From Anaerolineales bacterium (GTDB taxonomy: Bacteria; Chloroflexota; Anaerolineae; Promineifilales; Promineifilaceae): a stretch of 41,053 bases of DNA. The notes under the pieces are model-generated. The model searched no databases. It was not told the DNA's origin and saw only the letters and a program-made list of their open reading frames with translations. The DNA lies in NCBI GenBank assembly GCA_011524645.1, contig WTJY01000273.1, positions 1 through 41,053 on the forward strand. Reading direction: 5' to 3'. A program made the position numbers and the translations under genes. Of this stretch, positions 1 through 8,900 are shown in pieces (positions within the stretch are counted from its first letter, which is position 1; each line of letters starts with the position of its first letter).

Positions 1-33
1 CAATTATTTTTAATTCGCGTCGGATCAAAAGCT

Positions 34-92
34 CCCCTCTCCCGTTGGGAGAGGGTTAATCCACCTCCCCCAGCCCCTCCTCATAGGAGGGG
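34..92. repeat. two adjacent C-rich intergenic hairpins
   Basis: Two perfect stem-loops lie side by side in the gap before xseA. The first has arms at 35-43 and 47-55 (CCCTCTCCC/GGGAGAGGG, 3-nt loop). The second has arms at 74-81 and 85-92 (CCCCTCCT/AGGAGGGG, 3-nt loop). The second stem recurs exactly at 5618-5641, and a related one is at 5842-5867, so these look like members of a dispersed REP-like hairpin family rather than gene-specific terminators. The rest of 1-332 shows no convincing gene; it is A+T-rich and holds one copy of a dispersed repeat at 94-132. Confidence 0.6.
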
Positions 93-93
93 T

Positions 94-132
94 GCAAATC
101 CAATCAGACGATCCACATTGGCGAAGGTATTG
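94..132 (+). repeat. dispersed intergenic repeat, copy 1
   Basis: An 11-bp block GCAAATCCAAT (94-104) and a 15-bp block TTGGCGAAGGTATTG (118-132) are separated by 13 bp. The same two blocks, in the same order and orientation, occur at 32923-32933 and 32946-32960 with a 12-bp spacer. A weaker relative (GCCGAAGGTA followed by CACCTCCCCCAGC) is at 40991-41019; the string CACCTCCCCCAGC also occurs at 62-74 next to this copy. Confidence 0.55.
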
Positions 133-332
133 TTAAATGTGAAATATGAAATATCAGAATGGTCTTATGAAACTATTGGGCAATTTAGATCGCGTACATA
201 CAAATTTCTTACTTCATACTTCCTAATTCATATTTTTCTCCCCATTGTAACATTTTGGCAAATATACGGCGAAAATATGAGATTCGCTTGACGTTTGCGC
301 ACCCTTGCTATTGTTTCTACAATTCACACCCT

Positions 333-1583
333 ATGGGATTATTAGATATGCCAAACGAGGATCCGTTATCTGGTGTATGGACGGTCAGTGAAGCGACCGG
401 CTATATTCGAGATATTTTCGAGTTGGATCATCGGCTACAAGATATGGAGATCGAAGGGGAAATTTCAAATTTTACCCAAGCCCGATCAGGCCACCTCTAT
501 TTCACACTCAAAGACGCACGATCACAGATTAAATGTGTGATGTGGCGTTCACAGGCGCAACGGCTACGTTTCCGGCCGCAAGAGGGTGATGCGGTCGTGG
601 CCCACGGCCGTATCTCGATCTATGAAGCGAGTGGGGCCTATCAGCTTTATGCCTCAAAGCTCCGGCCGGTCGGGATCGGTGATTTAGCCCAAGCGTTTGA
701 ACAGCTCAAAGCGAAACTCGCGGCCGAAGGGCTGTTTGCTGTGGAGCGTAAGCAACAGCTCCCCCCCTTGCCACGCAAAATCGGGATTGTCACCTCGGCC
801 GATGCGGCCGCCCTACGGGATATTCTCAATGTCTTGTCACGCCGCTATCCGATCGGTGAAGTGCTGATCGCCCCCACTTTAGTGCAAGGGAATGAAGCGC
901 CAGCCCAAATCGTACAGGCGTTACGCTGGTTAGACGGCCGTGATGATATCGATCTCATTTTAGTATCTCGTGGTGGCGGGTCTATCGAAGATTTGTGGGC
1001 CTTTAACGACGAGCGGGTCGCCCGCGCCATCGCCAATGCAGAGCATCCGATTATCTCTGGGGTCGGACATGAAACCGACTTTACAATCGCCGATTTTGTA
1101 GCCGACGTTCGCGCCCCTACCCCTTCGGCGGCGGCCGAGCTGGCAACGCCTGACTTTTCCGATATGCCCCAAACATTGCAAATTATTCAGCAATCTTTAA
1201 CAAGGCAAATCACCCAGCGTATTCAGCACCACCAGCAAACGGTCCATGAATTAACCCGAGCCCTCAACTATTTAGGACCCAATACCCAATTGACACATCA
1301 CCGACAACAAGTTGACATGCTCACAGCCCAGCTAGAAACGGAAATTTCGCGCCATTTAGAGCGGCAACAAAATCGGATCGCCCTGCTCACAACGCGGCTC
1401 CAAGCGGTTAGCCCGCAAGAAACATTGGCGCGAGGATATGCGATTGTACGCACGGCCGATGGCACGATGATTCGCTCGGCCGAGCAAATACAACCCCAAC
1501 AAACATTACACGTACAAGTAGCGGACGGATCGTTTGATGTCGAAACAACGGCCGCTACATCACGAGAAAAATCAAATGAGTGA
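333..1583 (+). CDS. xseA: exodeoxyribonuclease VII large subunit
   Basis: Large catalytic subunit of exonuclease VII, which degrades single-stranded DNA to acid-soluble oligonucleotides in the cytoplasm. The N-terminal OB-fold is recognisable (VSEATGYIRDIFE, then EGEISNF and SGHLYFTLKD), followed by the central catalytic region with PRKIGIVTS, SRGGGSIEDLW and GVGHETDFT, and a C-terminal coiled coil ending in LARGYAIV. The length from this start is 416 residues, normal for the family. I chose ATG 333 because homology begins just after it; ATG 348 and an upstream TTG at 255 are alternatives, and none has a good Shine-Dalgarno. Its last codons overlap xseB by 8 nt, the usual coupled arrangement of the two subunits. 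Confidence 0.93.
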   Translation: MGLLDMPNEDPLSGVWTVSEATGYIRDIFELDHRLQDMEIEGEISNFTQARSGHLYFTLKDARSQIKCVMWRSQAQRLRFRPQEGDAVVAHGRISIYEASGAYQLYASKLRPVGIGDLAQAFEQLKAKLAAEGLFAVERKQQLPPLPRKIGIVTSADAAALRDILNVLSRRYPIGEVLIAPTLVQGNEAPAQIVQALRWLDGRDDIDLILVSRGGGSIEDLWAFNDERVARAIANAEHPIISGVGHETDFTIADFVADVRAPTPSAAAELATPDFSDMPQTLQIIQQSLTRQITQRIQHHQQTVHELTRALNYLGPNTQLTHHRQQVDMLTAQLETEISRHLERQQNRIALLTTRLQAVSPQETLARGYAIVRTADGTMIRSAEQIQPQQTLHVQVADGSFDVETTAATSREKSNE

Positions 1584-1791
1584 TGAACTAACTTTTGAAG
1601 CAGCTCTTATTGAGCTCGAAACGATCGTCAGCAAGCTCGAAGATGGGCAACTATCACTAGATGACTCTTTGGCTCTATACGAACGTGGGCAACAGCTATC
1701 GACCCACTGCCAAAAAGTTCTCGAAAGTGCCAGCCTGCGCATTGAAAAATTAACAGCTGATGGCGAAATCTTAGAACTAACCAGTGATTAG
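1576..1791 (+). CDS. xseB: exodeoxyribonuclease VII small subunit
   Basis: Small subunit of exonuclease VII; several copies coat the coiled coil of the large subunit. The 71-residue product starts MSDELTFEAALIELETIV and contains the family signature LEDGQLSLDDSLALYERG, with a length typical of XseB (about 70-80). An upstream in-frame ATG at 1534 exists, but that would add 14 residues outside the family and lies deep inside xseA. The start at 1576 overlaps the xseA stop (TGA 1581-1583), which suggests translational coupling. ftsY follows after about 50 nt, so these three genes may share a transcript. Confidence 0.93.
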   Translation: MSDELTFEAALIELETIVSKLEDGQLSLDDSLALYERGQQLSTHCQKVLESASLRIEKLTADGEILELTSD

Positions 1792-1843
1792 TGGGTCGGG
1801 ATAGACCCTCGAACACCCAAATCAATAGCTACCCTTACAAATT

Positions 1844-2899
1844 ATGTTTAGAAATATACGAGATTCTTTACGCAAAACACGACAAAGCGTATTTGGTCAA
1901 ATTGTCACCGCTCTTGGAGCCGGTGAAATCGACGAAGACACCTGGGAAGATTTAGAAGCGTTGCTCATCCAAGCCGATATGGGGGTCGATACCTCCTTAT
2001 TTTTGGTTGAAAAATTGCAGGGGCGTGTGGCCGCAGAAGGGGTCACACGAACGGAAAAACTTCTGGTCATGATGAAAGAAGAGATGCGCGCCATGCTGGT
2101 CGATCCAGAAATATTTGAGCTGGAAGAACCCCGCCAAATCACGGTCGCCTTGATCGTCGGTGTCAATGGGGCCGGTAAAACGACCTCGATCGGCAAATTG
2201 GCCAATTATTATAAGTCCAAGCAAAATCGAGATGTCGTGCTGGTCGCTGGGGACACATTCCGCGCGGCCGCGATCGATCAGCTTCAAGTATGGAGCGAGC
2301 GGGCCGATGTGCCGATTATCTCGGGGCAACCGGGGCAAGATCCGGCCGCAATGGCTTATGATGGCATTCGCGCGGCGCGCGGCCGTGGCTATGACCTGAT
2401 TTTTGTGGACACGGCCGGCCGGTTGCACACCAAATACAATTTGATGCGCGAGCTAGAAAAGATTTATTCAGTCTGTCAGCGTAGTGTCCACGCCGCACCA
2501 CATGAAGTGTTGCTCGTTGTTGACGCCCCCACCGGGCAAAACGCCTTGCTCCAAGCGAAAAAGTTTAAAGAAACGGTCGAAGTCACCGGTGTGATTTTGA
2601 CCAAACTCGACGGCACAGCCAAAGGTGGGATGGTCTTTTCGATTTATCGGGATCTCGGTCTACCGGTTCGGTATATTGGCACCGGTGAACAGCTAGAAGA
2701 TATCGCACCCTTTGATCCAGATGCCTTTATCAATGGTTTGTTTGAAGACTCCCCCCCGTTGGGTGAAAATGCCACCGAAATAGAATCTCAAACTGTCTCC
2801 AAACCGGAACCGGAACCGGAATCAGCGGCCACCGTAGAAGCGGAAGATCAGCCGGAACCGAAAGAAACCGGCCGTCGTGGTTGGTTCCGCCGCCGTTAA
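1844..2899 (+). CDS. ftsY: signal recognition particle receptor FtsY
   Basis: SRP-receptor GTPase that docks the SRP-ribosome complex at the membrane for co-translational insertion. The N domain occupies about residues 1-85 and the G domain follows: G1 [23 protein letters not shown]3 DTAGR, PTGQNAL (DATTGQN is the commoner form), and G4 [10 protein letters not shown]. The 351-residue length fits a compact FtsY. Unusually, the acidic stretch is at the C-terminus (a Glu-Pro run, encoded by repeated CCGGAA units near 2803-2822) and ends in a basic GRRGWFRRR tail; in E. coli the acidic A region is N-terminal. The basic aromatic tail could contact lipid head groups, which is inference. Confidence 0.93.
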   Translation: MFRNIRDSLRKTRQSVFGQIVTALGAGEIDEDTWEDLEALLIQADMGVDTSLFLVEKLQGRVAAEGVTRTEKLLVMMKEEMRAMLVDPEIFELEEPRQITVALIVGVNGAGKTTSIGKLANYYKSKQNRDVVLVAGDTFRAAAIDQLQVWSERADVPIISGQPGQDPAAMAYDGIRAARGRGYDLIFVDTAGRLHTKYNLMRELEKIYSVCQRSVHAAPHEVLLVVDAPTGQNALLQAKKFKETVEVTGVILTKLDGTAKGGMVFSIYRDLGLPVRYIGTGEQLEDIAPFDPDAFINGLFEDSPPLGENATEIESQTVSKPEPEPESAATVEAEDQPEPKETGRRGWFRRR

Positions 2900-2953
2900 A
2901 TGTGGTTTCATTGATCATTGCGATGCGCGAAAACTGCGTGGTATATCAATAAG

Positions 2954-3080
2954 CTTTATCGGAAATAAAGCGATAGAGACCTAAGATAGGGATAGGGAGG
3001 AGCCCTTTGCCGAGGCGATTTCCCAATCCCTATCTTCTCTCACGATCTAAATAGTTGACATAAAATTATTTCCGATAAAG
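2954..3080. repeat. nested inverted-repeat element upstream of prfB
   Basis: A 15-bp perfect outer inverted repeat, CTTTATCGGAAATAA (2954-2968) and its complement at 3066-3080, encloses an 11-bp perfect inner repeat, AAGATAGGGAT (2983-2993) and its complement (3026-3036). The whole 127-bp unit sits between ftsY and prfB and encodes nothing that I can see. It looks like a MITE-style miniature element or a large folded leader. A TTGACA hexamer at 3055-3060 lies beside the right arm, but no well-spaced -10 follows. Confidence 0.5.
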
Positions 3081-3092
3081 TCTAATACATCT

Positions 3093-3133
3093 GCTCCAGC
3101 AACGCCATACAGGTCGGCGGCCGTTGCTGGAGC
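3093..3133 (+). promoter_or_regulatory. hairpin in the prfB leader
   Basis: A 12-bp perfect stem, GCTCCAGCAACG (3093-3104) with its complement at 3122-3133, closes a 17-nt loop about 40 nt before the prfB start. It has no T-run, so it is not a terminator. It may be a 5' mRNA structure or an operator; its function cannot be read from sequence. Confidence 0.4.
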
Positions 3134-3173
3134 CCACACACAAATTTGTCACGATTCAAAGGAATAACCAAAC

Positions 3174-4284
3174 ATGGACGATTTAACGACTGAACTCCAA
3201 CGCTTACAAGATACCGTAGAACAGCTCCGGAGGCGTCTTTGACGTTCCTCAAAAGCTAGACAAAATCGTCACCCTAGAGCGAGAAGCGGGACAACCCGGC
3301 TTTTGGGACAATGGGCAAAAAGCCCAAAAAGTGATGCAAGAAATCACCAAGCTGCGCGAACAAGTCGGTTCTTGGGAATCGCTCCATCAACGGGTCAGCG
3401 ATGCGACAGAACTATTGGAGATGGAAGAAGAAGAATTGCTCGGCGAAATCGAGCAAGAAGTATTGGGGATAGCGACAGAAGTTGACAAGCTGGAACAACA
3501 AACTCTTTTCTCCCATAAACATGATGACAAAGATGTCTTGTTCGCCATTCACGCCGGTGCGGGTGGTACGGAAGCCCAAGATTGGGCTGCCATGCTGTTA
3601 CGTATGTTTACGCGCTGGTGTGATGCAGAAGGATTTAAAGTCGATCTACTAGACGAGAGTGCTGGGGATGTGGTAGGGATTAAGAGTGTGATGTTGGCGG
3701 TCAAAGGGGAAATGGCTTACGGCCGTTTGCGTTCAGAACGGGGTGTTCACCGCTTGGTGCGCATCTCTCCCTTCGACTCATCCAGCCGGCGTCATACCAG
3801 CTTTGCCAAAGTCGAAGTTTGGCCCGATGTCGCTGAAGACATCGATATAGAAATCGCCGACAAAGATATTGAAACCCAACGGTTTAAAGCGAGCGGGGCG
3901 GGTGGCCAGCATGTGCAGAAAAACGAAACCGCGATTCGCATTCGCCATATTCCGACCGGTCTTGTGGTTTCTTGCCAAAACCAGCGCTCATTGACCCAGA
4001 ATCTGGAAACGGCAATGAAAATTTTGAAATCGCAACTGTACGATTTGGCACAGCAAAAACAGCAAGATGAAATCGACGAACTCAAAGGGGAAGATGTAGA
4101 TGCGGGCTGGGGTAGCCAGATCCGGTCTTATGTTTTACACCCTTATAAAATGGTTAAAGATCACCGGAGCAAACATGAGTCTAGCAACCCACAAGCGGTG
4201 TTAGACGGGGCGTTAGAGCCTTTTATGAATGCTTATTTGCGCTATGCGGTTGGCGAAGAAACCGCACAAGCGGCCGAACAATAG
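3174..4284 (+). CDS. prfB: peptide chain release factor 2 (programmed +1 frameshift)
   Basis: RF2 terminates translation at UGA and UAA. The reading frame begins at ATG 3174, runs 22 codons to CTT, meets an in-frame TGA at 3240-3242, and continues in the +1 frame from GAC at 3241 to the stop at 4284. The joined product is 369 residues, the normal size. The SPF anticodon-like motif (RISPFDSSSRRHTS) that reads UGA/UAA and the GGQ motif (SGAGGQHVQKNET) that triggers peptide hydrolysis are both intact. The frameshift makes the gene autoregulated: low RF2 favours the shift. The gene is not broken. A 416-residue unknown gene follows after 27 nt and is probably cotranscribed. Confidence 0.96.
3229..3243 (+). 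promoter_or_regulatory. RF2 programmed frameshift signal
   Basis: GGAGG (3229-3233), three nucleotides, then CTTTGAC (3237-3243). This is the classical RF2 recoding signal: an internal Shine-Dalgarno-like element three bases before the CUU slippage codon, immediately followed by UGA and C, a poor termination context. The spacing equals that in E. coli prfB. Confidence 0.93.
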
Positions 4285-4311
4285 TGCCGTACGATAAATA
4301 GGAGACTTATT

Positions 4312-5562
4312 ATGCGAGGAAAACGCGGACCCAAAGGCCCCAAAAAAGGGGGACCAGGTAGAAAAAAAGGGGCGAAACCGAGGCATCCACACCCAGCCAG
4401 AGCCCGACAGATGCAACGTCGCACCAATCGGGCCAGCAGAACGTTGCCACAGCCCCATCGTGCACAGCAACTCAACTATGCACGGCCAGCCAAAGGAAAC
4501 GATGAAGAGGCGGAAGAGCTACAAGACCACTATGAAGAGCTGATGGGTGAATTCCAAGAGCTCGATAAACGGGCCGAATTGGGAGATGTCTATGAGGAAA
4601 TCGGCCGTATTGAAAATCATCTCACCAATTTACCATTGCAGCTCGATGAACTGCGCGCCCGTGGTTTTATACATGCCAATCGGCTCGAAGATCGGCTGGA
4701 ACAGTTTGACGAAAAATGGGATGAAGATGTCCGGCCACGTGTCGATCAAATGCTTAAATCTGTTGTGACTCGCTTAGATCGTGAAGTTGAACAACTCAAC
4801 AAGCGTATTCATCCGAAAAAGCGGGTCAATGAAACGATGGTCGATGCGATGGAAGCCGCTTTAGAACGGGCTGAAGAAAGCATTCGCTCGAGCGAAGATC
4901 GCTTAGAATCACTTTACGAAGCGGTCATGGAAGGGCTCGATGATATCGCCGAACATGTCGATTTAGCGGAATGGATGATGACCCAAATCGAAGAGTCACC
5001 TGAAATCGAATTGCTTGAGTCTGAAGGACCGATTTTAGCGGCCGAAGTTGAATGGGAAACGGACGGCGAAGAAGAAGGTCCAGATGGGGTTCTTTATGTA
5101 ACCGATCAGCGAATTTTATTTGAGCAAAAAGAAGAGATCGCCAAGAAAAAATTCCTCTTTATCACCACCCAATCGGAGTCGGTGCAAAAGCTTTTGCTAG
5201 ATTTCCCAATTGATCAGGTCGAAACGATTGAATCAGCCCAAGAATCAAAAGGGATGTTGGGTATGCGCACCAAGGATCTGCTCAATTTGGTTTTGGTGCC
5301 AACGGCCGACCATAGCCGGTTGCGGTTCGAAATCAAAGAGCTAGATGCAGCCGAAATCGCTACCCAAATCAAGCGGGTTAAGTCGGGTGACATCGATAAA
5401 GATCGTGTCGAAGAATTTATGGATGAACTTGAAGAAGCGCAAGCGATGGCTGTTTCGTTTCCAACCCAGTGCCCCAGTTGCTATGCGGCCGTTCCCCCAC
5501 AACCGCGTGGCACAAGAAGCATTGTTTGTGAATTTTGTGGCGCAACCATCAAGGCCCAGTAA
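4312..5562 (+). CDS. coiled-coil protein with PH-like domain and C-terminal zinc ribbon
   Basis: I do not recognise a named family for the full 416-residue protein. Residues 1-60 are very basic and Gly/Pro/Lys-rich. Residues about 60-240 are acidic and strongly heptad-like, predicting a long coiled coil. Residues about 240-350 (GVLYVTDQRILFEQKEE and the following strands) resemble a bacterial GRAM/PH-like domain. The C-terminus is a short zinc ribbon with Cys 387, 390, 406 and 409 (CPSC...CEFC). There is no signal peptide or membrane span, so it should be cytosolic. ATG 4312 has GGAG at 4301-4304. It lies 27 nt after prfB. The basic head might bind nucleic acid or ribosomes, and the PH-like part membrane or protein; both are inference. 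Confidence 0.8.
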   Translation: MRGKRGPKGPKKGGPGRKKGAKPRHPHPARARQMQRRTNRASRTLPQPHRAQQLNYARPAKGNDEEAEELQDHYEELMGEFQELDKRAELGDVYEEIGRIENHLTNLPLQLDELRARGFIHANRLEDRLEQFDEKWDEDVRPRVDQMLKSVVTRLDREVEQLNKRIHPKKRVNETMVDAMEAALERAEESIRSSEDRLESLYEAVMEGLDDIAEHVDLAEWMMTQIEESPEIELLESEGPILAAEVEWETDGEEEGPDGVLYVTDQRILFEQKEEIAKKKFLFITTQSESVQKLLLDFPIDQVETIESAQESKGMLGMRTKDLLNLVLVPTADHSRLRFEIKELDAAEIATQIKRVKSGDIDKDRVEEFMDELEEAQAMAVSFPTQCPSCYAAVPPQPRGTRSIVCEFCGATIKAQ

Positions 5563-5945
5563 ACTTATAGGGGAATATGCTTAATACAGCGTCTCAAAAG
5601 TGATCTGTCGTTTTTCTCCCCTCCTATGATATGAGGAGGGGCAAAACAGGCGAATCGTGAAAATTTAGAAGATTTCTGAGACGATGTAGTTAACACATGT
5701 TACGCGCTACCGAGGGCGAGGACGTAGCACGCTACATCCCTTAAAATGCGTCATGACCGCGTAATATCAGTGCCTAAATCTCTCATCCGAGAGATTGAAC
5801 CAACAACAGAGCCTTTGTTTTGATGACATGCAGTCAGGTAGCCCCTCTTTTTGCTGAAAAAGAGGGGTGTCATATCCTTATTTCAAACGACCTGTATATG
5901 CATGGGTGAACCTATAAATAAACAAGGGCGCTACAAATATATCTT
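5563..5945. repeat. hairpin-rich gene-free gap
   Basis: No gene is apparent in these 383 bases. They hold at least three perfect hairpins: CCCCTCCT/AGGAGGGG (5618-5625/5634-5641), the same stem as at 74-92; AATCTCTC/GAGAGATT (5777-5784/5789-5796, 4-nt loop); and an 11-bp stem CCCCTCTTTTT/AAAAAGAGGGG (5842-5852/5857-5867, loop GCTG). The first lies inside a wider inverted pair CGTCTCA (5590-5596) and TGAGACG (5677-5683). One of them may end transcription from the prfB operon, but none is followed by a good T-run. Confidence 0.55.
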
Positions 5946-8900
5946 ATGAAAACTTTAGTACCTTCATTTATTGTCCAAAATCAAATGAACGGGCGCTATT
6001 CAGGTGAATTAACGGCCGTTGCCATTCAAATCGATTTATCCGGTTTTACCCAATTGACCAATACAATCATGGATCAAGATCGTGACAGTGGCGGGGAAAT
6101 TGTTGCGAATCTGATTCGTGACGCGTTTAGCCCTTTAATCGACTTAGTCGAAAAACAAAATGGGTTTGTCGGTATGTTTGCCGGAGATGCTTTTACCGCA
6201 TTTTTTCCCATCGCGCACGAACCAAAAGAGAAAGTTCTCCACCGTGCCCTGACAACGGTTTGGCAAATGAGTCAATACATCGAATTCACTCGATTTAGCC
6301 CCCCATTCACAGAAGTCCAATTCCAATTCAAAATCAAAATCGGTATGGGGCTGGGGCAAATCTTTTGGCGCATTTTCCCCACACCGGATGACGGCCATCA
6401 GGCGCATGAGACGCGGCGCACCGTTTATAGTTTTAACGGTGAGGGATTGACACAGGCGATTACGGCCGTCAATATGAGCCGCACAGATGATGTTACATTG
6501 TCTACAAACTTGGCCCACCAACTCTTAGAGTTTATCGACATCACCCCTCATCCTGATTCGGCCGATTTTTCACTTGTCGTCGCTCTAAAAAAAGCGATCC
6601 CCCCCTCTGCCGCAAATCAGTTCGGACAAATAATCGATGTCCCGCCGGAAGCGGCACGGCCATTTGTTCCCCAAGCGCTCCAAGATAAAGCGGCCGAAGG
6701 GGAGTTCCGTCAAGTCGTTTCGTTATTTATCGGAGTCCATACACCACTAGAAACGCTCGATCAGTTGGCCCCGTTGGTCAACCTTATCTATGAACTCCAG
6801 TTGACATATGGTGGGTACCTCAATGCGGTTCGCTTCGGGGATAAAGGGGTTGTGCTTGTTATGTTCTGGGGAGCCCCGACCGCACTAGAACAAAGCACGT
6901 TTCGGGCCAGTAATTTCGCCCATGTCCTAAATTTGCGTAGCCCATACACCCTCCGTCTCGGATTGTCTTATCGGTGGCTTTATGCGGGCTTAATCGGATC
7001 AGACACAAGGCAAGACTATACATGCTACGGCGGTGGCACTTCGTTTTCAGCGAGGCTCATGGTAGCGGCCGAACCGAAGCAAATTTTGCTCGATGAGGCG
7101 ATCGCCAGTCGAATCAATTCTCTCTATTGGCTGACGCAACTAGGACAACAAAATATTAAAGGGTTTGATGAACCACAGATGGTTTATCAGCTCGATCAAC
7201 CTAAAGATTTAGAAGCTGCATTTGATTATGAACAACCGTTTGTCGGGCGTGAAACCGAAACGGAGCAAATACACGCCTTTATTAAACCGCTGTTTGATTT
7301 TGATGATGATTCATTTATTGGGACCTATTTGATCAGAGGAGAAGCCGGGAGTGGAAAAAGCCGCTTATTGTATGAAGTTCGCCAACAGGTGGCAGAACAA
7401 TATCCAAATGAGTTTCTATGGTATGAAGCACAAGCAGATGAGTTGGTGCAAACCGATCTTAATCCGATCCGCTATTTTCTACAGCACTATTTTGATCAAT
7501 CTCCAGAGGCGGCCGATGAACAAAACAAACTCCGTTTCACCCAACAATTTAACAGCTTGCTTGATGCGCTTGACAATCAGGTGCTTTCGGCCGAGCTTGA
7601 GCGCACACGGTCATTTCTAGCAGCATTATTAGGTCTTTATTGGCCAGATTCCCCATATCAACGTGTCAACGCCCAATTGCGTCAAGAAAATCTCCACAAT
7701 GGGTTGTTCGCCTTTTTCCAAGCACTAACAGAAAAATCTCGGATTATTCTACAGATAGAAGATATTCATTGGGTGGATTCCGCAACAATTCAATTTCTAG
7801 ACCGTCTATTAGACGAGCTATCAGAATCAGATTCGTCTCACCATCTCGCATTACTCATTACCACACGCAATCTAGGTGATATCGAAAATGAGTTGATGCT
7901 CAAACCGGTATCACACTCTCAGACATTCTCTATCGGGGCCTTAGATGATCAGGACATCGCTCTATTTGCCCAAAATCTCACGAAAAAGCCTTTAGCGTCC
8001 AAATTCATCCGTTTTCTAAAAGAACGAACCGATGGCAATCCATTTTTCATTGAACAAACGATCTTATACTTAATCGAAATGGGTCAACTCATTGAAGAGG
8101 GGGAATCGATCACTGTAGATAGCTCTAGCTCATTGATTTCGGCCGATATGCGTATGGTTGTTTTAGCTCGCATAGATCGCCTGTTACCGGATGTGCAAAA
8201 CACGGTCCAAACAGCGGCCGTTCTCGGCCGTGAATTCAGCCTCAACATTTTGCGTCATATGCTGGCCCAAAATGAACAGCTAGACAATCACGTTCGGCTC
8301 GCCTCCGAATCAGTCATCTGGGTGCAATTACAAGAACTTCGCTATCTGTTTAAGCACGCTATTCTGCGAGACATCGCCTATCAGATGCAGCTTCAATCGA
8401 GACGACAACAGCTTCACCGCCTAGCCTTTGAGGCGATTCTGGCCCTCTATCAAGCCAATCTCGACCCATACTATGGGGAACTTGCCTACCATGCGGAACA
8501 AGCCAACCTAATCGATGAAGCGATTACTTACTTGGAGAAAGCGGGGAAATATGCCTATGACAATTATCAAAATGAATCAGCACTTAATTTTTACTCTCGG
8601 GGCTATGCCTTATTAGATCAAGCCTCTCCAAATCTATCTGAATCCATTAAGTTCCAATTTTTCACAAAACGTACATTTGCGCAGTGCCGTCTTTTAAATT
8701 ATGAAAATGCACTAGAAACTTACCATGAAGGGATCCGATTCGCCCATCAGCAACAAAATTTAAATTTTGTCATGGAGATGTTTTTTAGCTTGGCTCATAT
8801 TTGTTATGTTCTAGGCAATTACCACTTGGGGATCAGTGGCCTCTGCTTTGTTATTGATCACTATAAACCTCGCATAAAAATTGATAGTGACGCCACACAG

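Noticed and set aside
647-1193. Long antisense frames opposite xseA, prfB, pdp and others
   Set aside because: They are shadows of real genes in G+C-rich codon frames; none has a ribosome site or a recognisable domain.
3174-3331. prfB read as a pseudogene because of the in-frame TGA
   Set aside because: The classical RF2 frameshift signal and spacing are intact and the fused product is full length.
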